A stretch of 64,000 nucleotides of DNA from Candida dubliniensis CD36 (taxonomy: Eukaryota; Ascomycota; Pichiomycetes; Serinales; Debaryomycetaceae): positions 1,240,001 through 1,304,000 of the forward strand of contig NC_012860.1 of the NCBI RefSeq assembly GCF_000026945.1, read 5' to 3'. The position numbers were made by a program, and so were the translations under genes. A model generated the notes under the pieces. It did no database searches. It was not told where the DNA came from and worked only from the letters and a program-made list of their open reading frames with translations. This document shows, in pieces, positions 9,695-17,216 of this stretch (position 1 is its first letter; every line of letters starts with the position of its first letter).

Positions 9695-10690
9695 TCATGT
9701 ATCATAATTTTTATTTGAAATAAAAGGCTCCAGAAATACATTCTTAAGGTTTGCCAATTTTCTAGTTCCCAACCCAGGAATACTGGAAAGACCTATGCCA
9801 TCATCATTATCATTCTGACAGCTTTGAAGTATAATTTCTTTCACAGACTTGCAATTTGCTAGTAGATTTGAGACATCGGTTTTATTGACCAGTTTAATAC
9901 CAGTAAAAGCTTCTACCACACTTGAGTTGTAGTCCGTTCCTTTAGTACCTTCAATAATTTTCCTGGCCTTGGTAGGCGCATTATCTAGTTGTTTACACAA
10001 TGCAATGTAGTTACCGGCCTCTTCGTATGACCATGCTAAAACCAACGATAAATCATGTTTAATGCAAAAATCCAGTAGCTTACGCAATAATTCTTGATGG
10101 GAATCGATATCTACAAAAACTAGCAACACCCTTAATACATCGTCACCTCTTGTGTGAACAGTCGACGAACCTTGATTTAACTTTTTCCATCGATTCCAAA
10201 TATATTCTGGATGAAGCTTATGGTACCTCAACGATAAAAATAAAATCTGGAACTTGGGATTGATATAGTAATCGGATAGAATAGACTTGTCAAATGACCA
10301 GGAGGTTACTTGCATTTTCGATAAGGATAGTAATGGATTGCGCTCTTGAGACGGGGCAACTAGAATATCACTTGGTCCAGTAGTTTGCAATCGCTTCGTA
10401 CTGGGCTTCACACTATTATTGCTCTTTTTGGGAGAAACAGGTTTTGCAGTTGATTGATCTAGCGTTGCTCTTTGATACCTGTCATTTGTGACGTTTTTGT
10501 GAGTTGGTGGTTGTTGAATTGTATTTAACGATGATGACGCGTTTGGTTGGGGATCAACATTGGCTTCTTTGGGAGCTGGTTCATGTGATGGTATACTTCC
10601 AGCATCCTCTCTCATTTTCTGTACACCAGCTAGAATACTGGCAAATGATGAAGCATCAATGTCATTTGGATTATCTTTATTATTGGACAT
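9695..10690 (-). CDS. RAD10: Nucleotide excision repair endonuclease subunit Rad10 (ERCC1)
   Basis: A 331-residue ERCC1/Rad10 homologue. The N-terminal 110 residues are polar and disordered. The conserved central domain starts near ILVAPSQERNPLL and continues with VTSWSF, DYYINPKFQILFLSLRYHKLHP and the IWNRW helix. The C-terminus carries a double helix-hairpin-helix region (VSNLLANC; SIPGLGTRKLANLKNVF). With Rad1 it forms the structure-specific nuclease for 5' incision in NER and for single-strand annealing. The catalytic residues belong to Rad1, so Rad10 lacking them is expected. It is longer than yeast Rad10 (210 residues) mainly through the N-terminal extension. It is divergent from the methyltransferase gene. 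Confidence 0.88.
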   Translation of the reverse strand: MSNNKDNPNDIDASSFASILAGVQKMREDAGSIPSHEPAPKEANVDPQPNASSSLNTIQQPPTHKNVTNDRYQRATLDQSTAKPVSPKKSNNSVKPSTKRLQTTGPSDILVAPSQERNPLLSLSKMQVTSWSFDKSILSDYYINPKFQILFLSLRYHKLHPEYIWNRWKKLNQGSSTVHTRGDDVLRVLLVFVDIDSHQELLRKLLDFCIKHDLSLVLAWSYEEAGNYIALCKQLDNAPTKARKIIEGTKGTDYNSSVVEAFTGIKLVNKTDVSNLLANCKSVKEIILQSCQNDNDDGIGLSSIPGLGTRKLANLKNVFLEPFISNKNYDT

Positions 10691-11095
10691 CCTGATATGA
10701 TATTGTAGATGTAGTTTACTTTTGTTGTATTTTAATTTTTCGTTTTCTCATTTGTCTTTCAAGTTGCTCACATAAAAAACGAACAAATACTCATCCCACA
10801 AAGATTGTGTTTACAGTCATTATAAAAGAATATAGTATGTAGACAAATGCCACGAATCACTGACTAAGACTTGGCAAACAAAGCTATGACAAAATTAAGA
10901 TGACTGTATACAATTAGACATTGTCGTTTGCTTCCAGCTTCAAACAACAGCATACAATAAGAAGAATAATCTATTTGCTTCACAACGCAACTTTAACATT
11001 TTGGCTAATCTTAATAGTTTGTATTTCATACGTTTTCTACAAAAAATCGAAAATCTTCTGTGTGGGCATTCTGTATGAAATGGTATTTCAAGTAT

Positions 11096-11118
11096 TCCGG
11101 TTCAGGGCCTGTACCGGA
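11096..11118. promoter_or_regulatory. Near-perfect 23-base palindrome, candidate zinc-cluster factor site
   Basis: Ten of eleven symmetric base pairs match around the centre at 11107 (arms start TCCGGTTCAGG; the only mismatch is 11102/11112). The outer CCGG elements resemble CGG half-sites of Zn(II)2Cys6 factors. It lies 38 bases upstream of a TATA box and 110 bases before the methyltransferase ATG, a classic activating-site position. Confidence 0.45.
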
Positions 11119-11155
11119 GCACGGGGTAAATCTTAATCTCTCTTCGTGCTAAAAG

Positions 11156-11163
11156 TATAAATA
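11156..11163 (+). promoter_or_regulatory. TATA box of methyltransferase gene
   Basis: TATAAATA, 65 bases before the ATG at 11228, the same box seen before three of the four pirin genes. Confidence 0.5.
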
Positions 11164-11227
11164 TACCATGATAAACAGAAAATATTTAAGCTCCAATATC
11201 AATTAAACAATTTGGGGAAACAGAAAT

Positions 11228-12157
11228 ATGGCAACTTACTCTGAGCAAACGTTTAATAGTCAACACTATGATGATTCAAGACCAAATTATCCTGTACCTT
11301 TTTACAAAGAATTGATCAAGTACCATACGAACAAAGGTGATACTAAATTAGCAATTGATATTGGATGTGGTTCAGGTTTTGTTGCTTTTCAGTTAGTCGA
11401 CTATTTTGATTCTGTAATTGGGACTGATCCTTCATCTACAATGATTGAGCAATGTAATTCCAATATTCCTTCAGAATGGTTGCGAAATTCTACTAAAAAA
11501 ATCAATTTTATGAAAGGTACAGCTGAACACCACCCACTTTCAATTAAAGAAAACTCAGTTGATTTAATTACTGGCGCTGAATGTTGTCATTGGGTAAATC
11601 ACAAGCAATTTTTTGATGAATCATACAGAGTCTTGAAATCAAATGGTACTTTAGCTTATTGATTTTATAAAGATCCTGTTTTCATCGGTTATCCCAAAGC
11701 CAACGAAATTTACACTAATTATACTTACAACTCTTCTTTAGAGGAGAACCCAGACGATGAGTTTGAAAAGTACATGGGTCCATACTATCAACAACCAGGT
11801 CATAACTACTTAAGATCATTAATGAAAGAAATTAAAGTGCCAGCAGATAAATTCTACGATATAGTTCGACACGAGTATATTTCCGATATACATGGCGTAC
11901 CAAAAGACAACGAAAATCCATACATAACCAAGACACCGCTTTTCATCAAGAAGACTATAACCATGAAATGGTTTTTAAATTACGTCAAAAGTTGGAGTGC
12001 ATATCATACCTGGATGACCCATCATGGTGATAAATATGATATAGCGGAAAAGTTTGTTGATGAATTGAAACAGGAAATGAATTGGAAAGATGATACTGAA
12101 ATTGATGTAATTTGGGATACAGTCTACACGTTTGCTAAAAAAAAAATGATGAAATAG
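11228..12157 (+). pseudogene. TMT1: Tmt1/Crg1-type SAM methyltransferase interrupted by one in-frame TGA
   Basis: The reading frame encodes about 309 residues of a class I SAM-dependent methyltransferase and is split by a TGA at 11660-11662; 11228-11662 and 11774-12157 are in the same frame with no other stop between. The first part has FNSQHYDDSRPNYP at the N-terminus, motif I DIGCGSGFVAFQL (about 49-61) and AECCHWVN (about 118-125). The second part has GPYYQQPGHNYLR and WSAYHTW, both as in yeast trans-aconitate methyltransferase Tmt1. The TGA falls where Tmt1 has a Trp (TIAIW), so the ancestral codon was most likely TGG. The truncated 144-residue product would keep the SAM-binding motif but lose the substrate region. 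The rest of the frame is intact, so the lesion looks recent, allelic or a sequencing error. Readthrough is possible, but TGA-TTT is not the strong TGA-CTA context. Confidence 0.8.
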
Positions 12158-12286
12158 AGTTTAGATTAATAATGTTTAGCCCCTTCTGGGCAAAAAAAAA
12201 AAAAAAAGAATGACTATAGCTAGCATAATAGAATATAATAACTCGATAGAATGTTCTATGTGATTTCCATCACTGTGTATACTAGG

Positions 12287-12293
12287 TTAGTAA
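12287..12293. promoter_or_regulatory. TTAGTAA, Yap1/Cap1-type core upstream of PRN1
   Basis: TTAGTAA core. The flanking base does not complete the eight-base Cap1 consensus (M-T-K-A-S-T-M-A), so this is a weaker candidate than those before the other pirins. Confidence 0.35.
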
Positions 12294-12381
12294 AGCAATA
12301 GATTATTAACAGGTAATTCCTGATTGGTGATGATCCGGAAATTCAATTAATCAATAACCTGCATACAAATACTCAAAAAGG

Positions 12382-12389
12382 TATTTCCG
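12382..12389 (-). promoter_or_regulatory. CGGAAATA motif (reverse) upstream of PRN1
   Basis: TATTTCCG on the plus strand. One of at least five exact copies of CGGAAATA in the intergenic DNA of the pirin cluster. Confidence 0.4.
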
Positions 12390-12429
12390 AAGAGCAAAGA
12401 CTGCATGACTGCTTAAATTACTAAATGAG

Positions 12430-12445
12430 CGGAAATATTTAGTAA
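12430..12445 (+). promoter_or_regulatory. CGGAAATA motif and TTAGTAA core upstream of PRN1
   Basis: CGGAAATA (12430-12437) is followed one base later by TTAGTAA (12439-12445), about 60 bases above the TATA box. The pairing of the two motifs suggests one regulatory unit. Confidence 0.4.
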
Positions 12446-12498
12446 ATATTTGTAATGAGTTAAGACCCACAAATTCCATCCATTCAAATCTAATTGAT

Positions 12499-12506
12499 TA
12501 TAAATA
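12499..12506 (+). promoter_or_regulatory. TATA box of PRN1
   Basis: TATAAATA lies 120 bases before the ATG at 12619 and 228 before the internal ATG at 12727. The other pirins have 108, 137 and 151 bases, which favours 12619 as the first translated ATG. Confidence 0.5.
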
Positions 12507-12618
12507 CTAATACAGATCATGTATATTTCTTGCTTATCGTTTATTTGATGTTTACAAATATCAGAAAGAGGTCATTCAATCGGACTTTATCAATAGTTTA
12601 CCATTCAAATATAAATAG

Positions 12619-13764
12619 ATGGTTATTTTCCCGTTGATTCTGAAAATTCAATTTTTGATTTTATTCTTTTTATATTATCCATTACAAGTTTTATCAATTA
12701 ATAATACCAACAAAGAAAGTTTAGATATGTCTGTTAGATCAATTTCAAAGATAGTTACTGCCAACGAACAAGCCGAAGGCGCTGGTGCTAGAGTTAGAAG
12801 ATCAATTGGGATCATGAATCAAAGAAATTTTGATCCATTCTTAATGTTTGACCATTTTTCCAGTTCAGGTACCAATGGATTCCCAGAACATCCACACAGA
12901 GGTCAAGAAACCATTACATTGGTGTTGAATGGTGCTATGGCTCATGAAGATTTCACTGGTTCTAAAGGTATTTTGTACCCCGGTGATTTGCAATTTATGA
13001 CTGCTGGTAGAGGTGTCGTGCATTCTGAAATGCCAATTAAAAACGATGACGGGTCTCCAACTGTTGGATTACAATTATGGGTGGACTTACCAAATAACAT
13101 GAAAGGTGTAAAACCAAGATACAGGGACTTGAGAGAATGGGAAATTCCTGAAGTGGTCACTGATGACGGTAAAGTAACCATCAAGGTTATTTCTGGTAAA
13201 TCACACGGCGTTGAATCAATCAAAGAATTGGCTTATACTCCTATCAATTATTACTACTACAAGGTCAAAGCTGGTGGTGAATTTAAACAAGAATTGCAAC
13301 CAGGATTCAACTACTTCTTGTATGTGTTGAACGGAAGAAATCTCGTGTTGAATGAAGACACAAAGGTTGACAGATATCAAAATGTCTTTTTCGGTGATAA
13401 AGGTGATTTTATCACTGGTAAAAATGCTGCTAAAAAGGATAATAACGAAACCGAAGTGCAATTTATATTAGTCGGAGGTAAGAAATTGGAACAAGAAGTT
13501 GTCCAATATGGTCCATTTGTTGCCAGTTCTAGAGAAAATATCCAAAAGGCTTTCCAAGATTATCAATATGGAAGAAATGGATTTGAAAATATTAAAACTT
13601 GGCAAACATTGATCAGTGGAGGTGTTACCAAGGAAATGATTGAAGGACCATTAAATGGTAATCTTGAAAAGAGGGCAGCTAAGAAAAGTGCATACTTGGA
13701 AAAGCAACAAAAAAAAGCTGCTCCCATTGCTGCTCAAGCTGAACTTGTAAAAGATGAGCTTTAG
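12619..13764 (+). CDS. PRN1: Pirin paralogue 1 with N-terminal hydrophobic leader and C-terminal KDEL
   Basis: A bicupin pirin. From the internal ATG at 12727 (residue 37) it aligns with the other three copies. Metal ligands typical of human pirin are all present: His91 and His93 in HPHRGQE, His135 and Glu137 in VHSEMP. Pirins bind Fe; reported roles are transcription co-factor and quercetinase-like dioxygenase, none shown for this gene. Unlike its paralogues it has 36 extra N-terminal residues with a hydrophobic stretch (MVIFPLILKIQFLILFFLYY, then a candidate cleavage after QVLS), and its C-terminus is extended and ends VKDEL. Together these predict an ER-lumen protein. Sequons NNT (28-30) and NET support that possibility. 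If translation starts at 12727 the product would be cytosolic or nuclear, with 345 residues. Number one is assigned by order in the cluster. Confidence 0.85.
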   Translation: MVIFPLILKIQFLILFFLYYPLQVLSINNTNKESLDMSVRSISKIVTANEQAEGAGARVRRSIGIMNQRNFDPFLMFDHFSSSGTNGFPEHPHRGQETITLVLNGAMAHEDFTGSKGILYPGDLQFMTAGRGVVHSEMPIKNDDGSPTVGLQLWVDLPNNMKGVKPRYRDLREWEIPEVVTDDGKVTIKVISGKSHGVESIKELAYTPINYYYYKVKAGGEFKQELQPGFNYFLYVLNGRNLVLNEDTKVDRYQNVFFGDKGDFITGKNAAKKDNNETEVQFILVGGKKLEQEVVQYGPFVASSRENIQKAFQDYQYGRNGFENIKTWQTLISGGVTKEMIEGPLNGNLEKRAAKKSAYLEKQQKKAAPIAAQAELVKDEL

Positions 13765-13914
13765 TTGTTTAAGATAATTATAATATAGATTAGCTTTTTA
13801 TATATAGTTTGTTTTTGATTAGGTAGATAAAATATATTTTGCATATGAATTAAATTTTTGAAAGTTGATAAACTGTATTAGTGTAGTTGAGAAGAGCTTT
13901 TTGTTAATTGCGAG

Positions 13915-13920
13915 ACGCGT
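13915..13920. promoter_or_regulatory. MCB element (ACGCGT) upstream of POL32
   Basis: ACGCGT lies 154 bases before the POL32 ATG. This is the MBF site used by G1/S DNA-replication genes in yeasts, which fits the gene's function. Confidence 0.5.
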
Positions 13921-14073
13921 AAAGCAATTTTTCGCTTTTGTGTAATACAGGTGATTGCTTCATCACCACTATTGTCCACGCCAGAATTTGAAATATATTA
14001 CAGAAAAAAAAAAAAAAAAAAAGAAAGGATGTGAAAATGACACACATCTCTTGAATCAACTTTACAAGCTATA

Positions 14074-15318
14074 ATGACGATGAGTAGTTCAGTTGATGAA
14101 ATAGAATATTTGGCTACTGAAATCATAACTAATTCAAAACCGGTTTCATATCACAAGTTTTCTCGTCAACTCAACATCCATTTATCTAAAGCCAAAGCAA
14201 CATTACTTGAATATTACCAAAAAAACAAAAGTGATCTAACAGCGACCTTTATTGTGACTGGCGACAATGACAGTGGGAAATTAATTAAACTATCAAATGA
14301 AGATGAGTTGGAGTCGGATTTAAAAAAGTTCAACACAGTTCGTTGTGTTCACATTTATTGTGTTTCCAAGAAACTGCTTCAGTTTTCAACTAACGAACTT
14401 GCATTAGAAGAATTGAAACATTCAAGTTCTTTAAATAAGATTTCTGAATACGAAAAGAATGGGATTATTATTGGACCAAAAATCGAAAACGTTATCCCTG
14501 CTAATATCTCCTCATCTCCTGTGAAACCAGAGCCAAGTCAAATGAACAAATCAACTGAAGAAAAGAAATCTAGTTCAAGTTTACTATCTTCATATGTATC
14601 CCGAAAACAAGAAAAGAAACAGCAGGATAAAACAAGAGCTGGAACGTTGTCAAATTATGTATCACGGAAAACTGAATCGACAATTCCAAGTAAAAGATCA
14701 AACACAGAACCTCCTACCAAACCAACATATCAATACAAATCACGAAAACTCGAAGCCAAAGCACCAAAGGAAAGAGTGATAATTGCTGAAAATAATGATA
14801 ATGATAATGAAGAAGAAGAGGATGATGATGATGATGATAAGCCAATTAAAGCCTCACGTGCCACAAATACATCAGACCTTCAGAGAATGTTTGATGGTGA
14901 TGATTTCACTTTTAGTGATGATGATGATGATGATGATGATGATCAATCACCAGAAAAAGCAAATAAAGAGGTGGAAGAACCAAAAATTGAAGATAAAAAA
15001 GATATTTTACCTGAAACACCGAAAGAACAACAAAGCAAGGAAGCCAGCCCTGAAAGGGAACAAGGACTTTTTGTTAATGAAGAAGAAGAACAAGAAGAAG
15101 AACACGAAGAAGAAGAAAAACCTGCTGAAGAACAAGAAGAATTTGTTACAGAAAAAGATGAAGATGGATATCTTATTACAAGAAAAGTAAAACCTATAAC
15201 AAAACAAGCAAAGCCCAAGAAACATATTGCTCCTCCAAAAGTTACCAAACCTTCAACGGGGAAGAAAACAGGAATGAAACAATCTTCATTAATGAATTTT
15301 TTTGGAAAGAAAAAGTGA
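14074..15318 (+). CDS. POL32: DNA polymerase delta subunit Pol32
   Basis: A 414-residue Pol32-like protein. The N-terminal 130 residues (IEYLATEIITNSKPVSYHKF, LNIHLSKAKATLLEYY, VRCVHIYCVS) match the winged-helix-like Cdc27/Pol32 domain that binds Pol3/Pol31. The long middle is disordered and very acidic, with Asp runs (251-257, 286-294) and Glu-rich blocks. The extreme C-terminus is a textbook PCNA-interacting box, QSSLMNFF at 403-410, followed by basic residues. It works in the replicative polymerase and in break-induced replication. A second ATG two codons downstream (14080) could also be used. It sits inside the pirin cluster in the same orientation. Confidence 0.88.
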   Translation: MTMSSSVDEIEYLATEIITNSKPVSYHKFSRQLNIHLSKAKATLLEYYQKNKSDLTATFIVTGDNDSGKLIKLSNEDELESDLKKFNTVRCVHIYCVSKKLLQFSTNELALEELKHSSSLNKISEYEKNGIIIGPKIENVIPANISSSPVKPEPSQMNKSTEEKKSSSSLLSSYVSRKQEKKQQDKTRAGTLSNYVSRKTESTIPSKRSNTEPPTKPTYQYKSRKLEAKAPKERVIIAENNDNDNEEEEDDDDDDKPIKASRATNTSDLQRMFDGDDFTFSDDDDDDDDDQSPEKANKEVEEPKIEDKKDILPETPKEQQSKEASPEREQGLFVNEEEEQEEEHEEEEKPAEEQEEFVTEKDEDGYLITRKVKPITKQAKPKKHIAPPKVTKPSTGKKTGMKQSSLMNFFGKKK

Positions 15319-15445
15319 ATTTTACTATTCTATGTTATCACTATCATGTAGTTAGTTAGGACCCCAGTTTATATAGTTTTAAACCCCCAGTTTAATAATT
15401 TTACTTGCCCCCTTTTTTTTTTTTTTGTTAGTTCTGAGTGTGATT

Positions 15446-15453
15446 CGGAAATA
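15446..15453 (+). promoter_or_regulatory. CGGAAATA motif upstream of second pirin
   Basis: An exact copy of the pirin-cluster motif, 28 bases upstream of the TATAAAA box. Confidence 0.4.
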
Positions 15454-15479
15454 TTATGTGGTATTTCCATTACTATAAA

Positions 15480-15487
15480 ATTACTAA
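15480..15487 (+). promoter_or_regulatory. Cap1-type site ATTACTAA upstream of second pirin
   Basis: Matches M-T-K-A-S-T-M-A in full, 124 bases before the ATG. It abuts the TATA box, so occupancy could also interfere with TBP. Confidence 0.4.
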
Positions 15488-15610
15488 TGAAATTGATGTA
15501 AGTTGGGCTTTTTTCCCCTTACCATTAAACTAGCAATTTCAACAAAAATATTTAAATATGCCCTCTGGCAATGAATTTTTTTAAACTGGACAAACCACAT
15601 CAACTAATAA

Positions 15611-16612
15611 ATGTCAATTAGATCCATAGCTAAAATTGTTACTTCAAAGCAAAAAACTGAGGGTTCAGGAGCAATTGTTCATCGATCATTAGGTATTTAT
15701 CAACAACGGAAATACAATCCATTCTTATTATTTGATCACTTTATAGGTGCAAACAACCATGGTTTTCCTGCTCATCCTCATCAGGGACACGAAACAATAA
15801 CCTACGTTTTGAATGGAGCAGTCGCTCATGAAGATTTTACAGGGGCAAGGGGAATGCTCTACAAAGGTGATTTACAATTTATGACTGCTGGTAAAGGAAT
15901 AATGCATTCGGAAATGCCCGTATCAAAAAATGAAGAATCACCTACTGTGGGACTACAATTATGGGTCGATTTACCTGAAAACAAACGGAATATAGATCCC
16001 AATTATCGCGATTTAAGAGAGTGGGAAATACCTGAAGTTGTGGCTGATGATGGTAAAGTTAGTGTTAAAGTTATTTCTGGAAAAAGTTATGGAATAGAAT
16101 CAATCAAACAATTGGCATATATCCCCATTGATTATTTCCACTACAAAATAAAACCTGGAGGTCAATTTAAACAAGAATTCAGATCAGATTTTAACTACTT
16201 TTTGTATGTGATCAGAGGAACTACACTTGAATTAAACAATAATACAAAAGTTGAACAATACCAAAATGTATATTTTGAAGAAACAGGAGATTTTATAACT
16301 GGTAGAAATATCACCACAAAACCTGACGAAGAAGTAGAATTTGCAATCATTGGTGGCAAAAAACTAGATCAAGATGTCTACATCTTTGGGACATTTGCGG
16401 CTGATACTGAGGAAAACATGAAAAAGGGGTTTCAAGATTATAAGAATCAACGTAATGGATTTGAAAAAATAAAAACTTGGAAGTCGTTGATTAGTAAAGG
16501 TGTAACCCAAGAAATGATTGATGGCCCGTTAAACGGAAACTTGGAACTACGTGAAAAGAATAAGAATGACTATTTGAAAAGTCTACAGACCCGTGAAAAC
16601 ATACTTGTGTAG
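15611..16612 (+). CDS. PRN2: Pirin paralogue 2 (most divergent copy)
   Basis: A 333-residue pirin starting MSIRSIAKIV, with both cupin halves. Metal ligands are conserved: His55 and His57 in HPHQGHETIT, His99 and Glu101 in MHSEMP. It is the least similar of the four; HPHRGQ of the others is HPHQGH here and many surface positions differ. It has no leader and no recognisable targeting tail (ends in ENILV), so a cytosolic or nuclear product is expected. The family role is an iron-binding stress or transcription-cofactor protein, which is an inference for this copy. TATAAAA lies 137 bases before the ATG. Numbering follows gene order and was not verified. Confidence 0.85.
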   Translation: MSIRSIAKIVTSKQKTEGSGAIVHRSLGIYQQRKYNPFLLFDHFIGANNHGFPAHPHQGHETITYVLNGAVAHEDFTGARGMLYKGDLQFMTAGKGIMHSEMPVSKNEESPTVGLQLWVDLPENKRNIDPNYRDLREWEIPEVVADDGKVSVKVISGKSYGIESIKQLAYIPIDYFHYKIKPGGQFKQEFRSDFNYFLYVIRGTTLELNNNTKVEQYQNVYFEETGDFITGRNITTKPDEEVEFAIIGGKKLDQDVYIFGTFAADTEENMKKGFQDYKNQRNGFEKIKTWKSLISKGVTQEMIDGPLNGNLELREKNKNDYLKSLQTRENILV

Positions 16613-16630
16613 TGTAGTTTACTATATAGA

Positions 16631-16638
16631 CGGAAATA
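16631..16638 (+). promoter_or_regulatory. CGGAAATA motif, distal, between pirins 2 and 3
   Basis: An exact copy 19 bases after the second pirin's stop, so it could serve as a distal element for the third pirin. Confidence 0.3.
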
Positions 16639-16795
16639 GAATATTTCTAGAAACCTGTTACAACAAATTGATGATACTGATTATATGTAAAAAAAAAAAA
16701 AAAAAAAGATCATGCAGCCCTGATTTTTTTTTGTAAAGTACATCAATGTGGCAAACGGCTGAAACACAGAAATTGGTCACCCCTTTTTGTAAACT

Positions 16796-16802
16796 TTACT
16801 AA
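16796..16802. promoter_or_regulatory. Cap1-type site TTACTAA upstream of third pirin
   Basis: The core reads ATTAGTAA on the minus strand, which matches the Cap1 consensus. Confidence 0.4.
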
Positions 16803-16925
16803 TGGTATTCTAACAAAGTAATGACAGGGTAAGGAGATCATTAACTAAATGCTTTGTTCCGGAAAAATCATAAAATAGTTTTCTTTTTTTTTTTTTTTTT
16901 TTTCGCATGAATACTTTTTTAAGCG

Positions 16926-16933
16926 CGGAAATA
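16926..16933 (+). promoter_or_regulatory. CGGAAATA motif upstream of third pirin
   Basis: An exact copy, 183 bases upstream of the TATA box of the third pirin. Confidence 0.4.
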
Positions 16934-17015
16934 CCCCAGTTTAACATATCTATGTCATCAAATCTACCATTTCTTTTCTTTTTTTTTTTTTTTTTTTTTT
17001 CCATTTTATATAAAC

Positions 17016-17023
17016 ATTACTAA
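17016..17023 (+). promoter_or_regulatory. Cap1-type site ATTACTAA upstream of third pirin
   Basis: Full consensus match, 86 bases upstream of the TATA box at 17109. Confidence 0.45.
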
Positions 17024-17216
17024 GAATTTAAAATACTATCATCACCATGTACAAATCCTCAACATAGGTTCATGCTTAAAAGATTATCAAGACCAATATC
17101 TTCAATGATATAAATAAGACGGGATAAACCCAAGTTTTTTGAAAACCATTTTTTTTTTTTTCTTTTTCACTTAATCAAATTCATTATACTAAACAAATAC
17201 TAATCAATTATCATAA

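Larger units (their letters stand above)
10691..11227. other. Divergent promoter region, RAD10 / methyltransferase
   Basis: A 537-base upstream region shared by RAD10 and the broken methyltransferase. Its main feature is a 23-base near-perfect palindrome at 11096-11118 followed by a TATA box at 11156-11163. The TTG-started ORF at 10921-11136 has no family features and overlaps these promoter elements. Confidence 0.6.
12158..12618. other. PRN1 promoter region
   Basis: Contains TTAGTAA cores at 12287-12293 and 12439-12445, CGGAAATA-type sites at 12382-12389 (minus strand) and 12430-12437 (plus), a CCGGAAATT at 12335-12343, and a TATA box at 12499-12506, 120 bases before the upstream ATG of PRN1. 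Confidence 0.55.
15319..15610. other. Promoter region of second pirin
   Basis: Holds CGGAAATA (15446-15453), a near-inverse TATTTCCA (15462-15469), TATAAAA (15474-15480) and ATTACTAA (15480-15487), a full match to the Cap1 consensus M-T-K-A-S-T-M-A. Confidence 0.5.
16613..17216. other. Promoter region of third pirin
   Basis: Contains CGGAAATA at 16631-16638 and 16926-16933, TTACTAA at 16796-16802 (full Cap1 consensus on the minus strand) and 17017-17023 (ATTACTAA, full consensus), a TATAAATA box at 17109-17116, and T/A tracts at 16690-16707, 16885-16903, 16979-17000 and 17150-17161. Confidence 0.5.

Noticed and set aside
10921..11136. 71-codon ORF with one hydrophobic segment upstream of the methyltransferase
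   Set aside because: It starts with TTG, has no family features and overlaps the palindrome of the divergent promoter.
11660..11662. Programmed stop-codon readthrough of the methyltransferase, as seen in some peroxisomal isoforms
   Set aside because: The context is TGA-TTT rather than TGA-CTA, and the stop is inside the catalytic domain rather than at the end of a complete protein.
14783..15248. Several ORFs on both strands inside POL32
   Set aside because: They are shadows of the acidic GAA/GAT repeats of the real gene.
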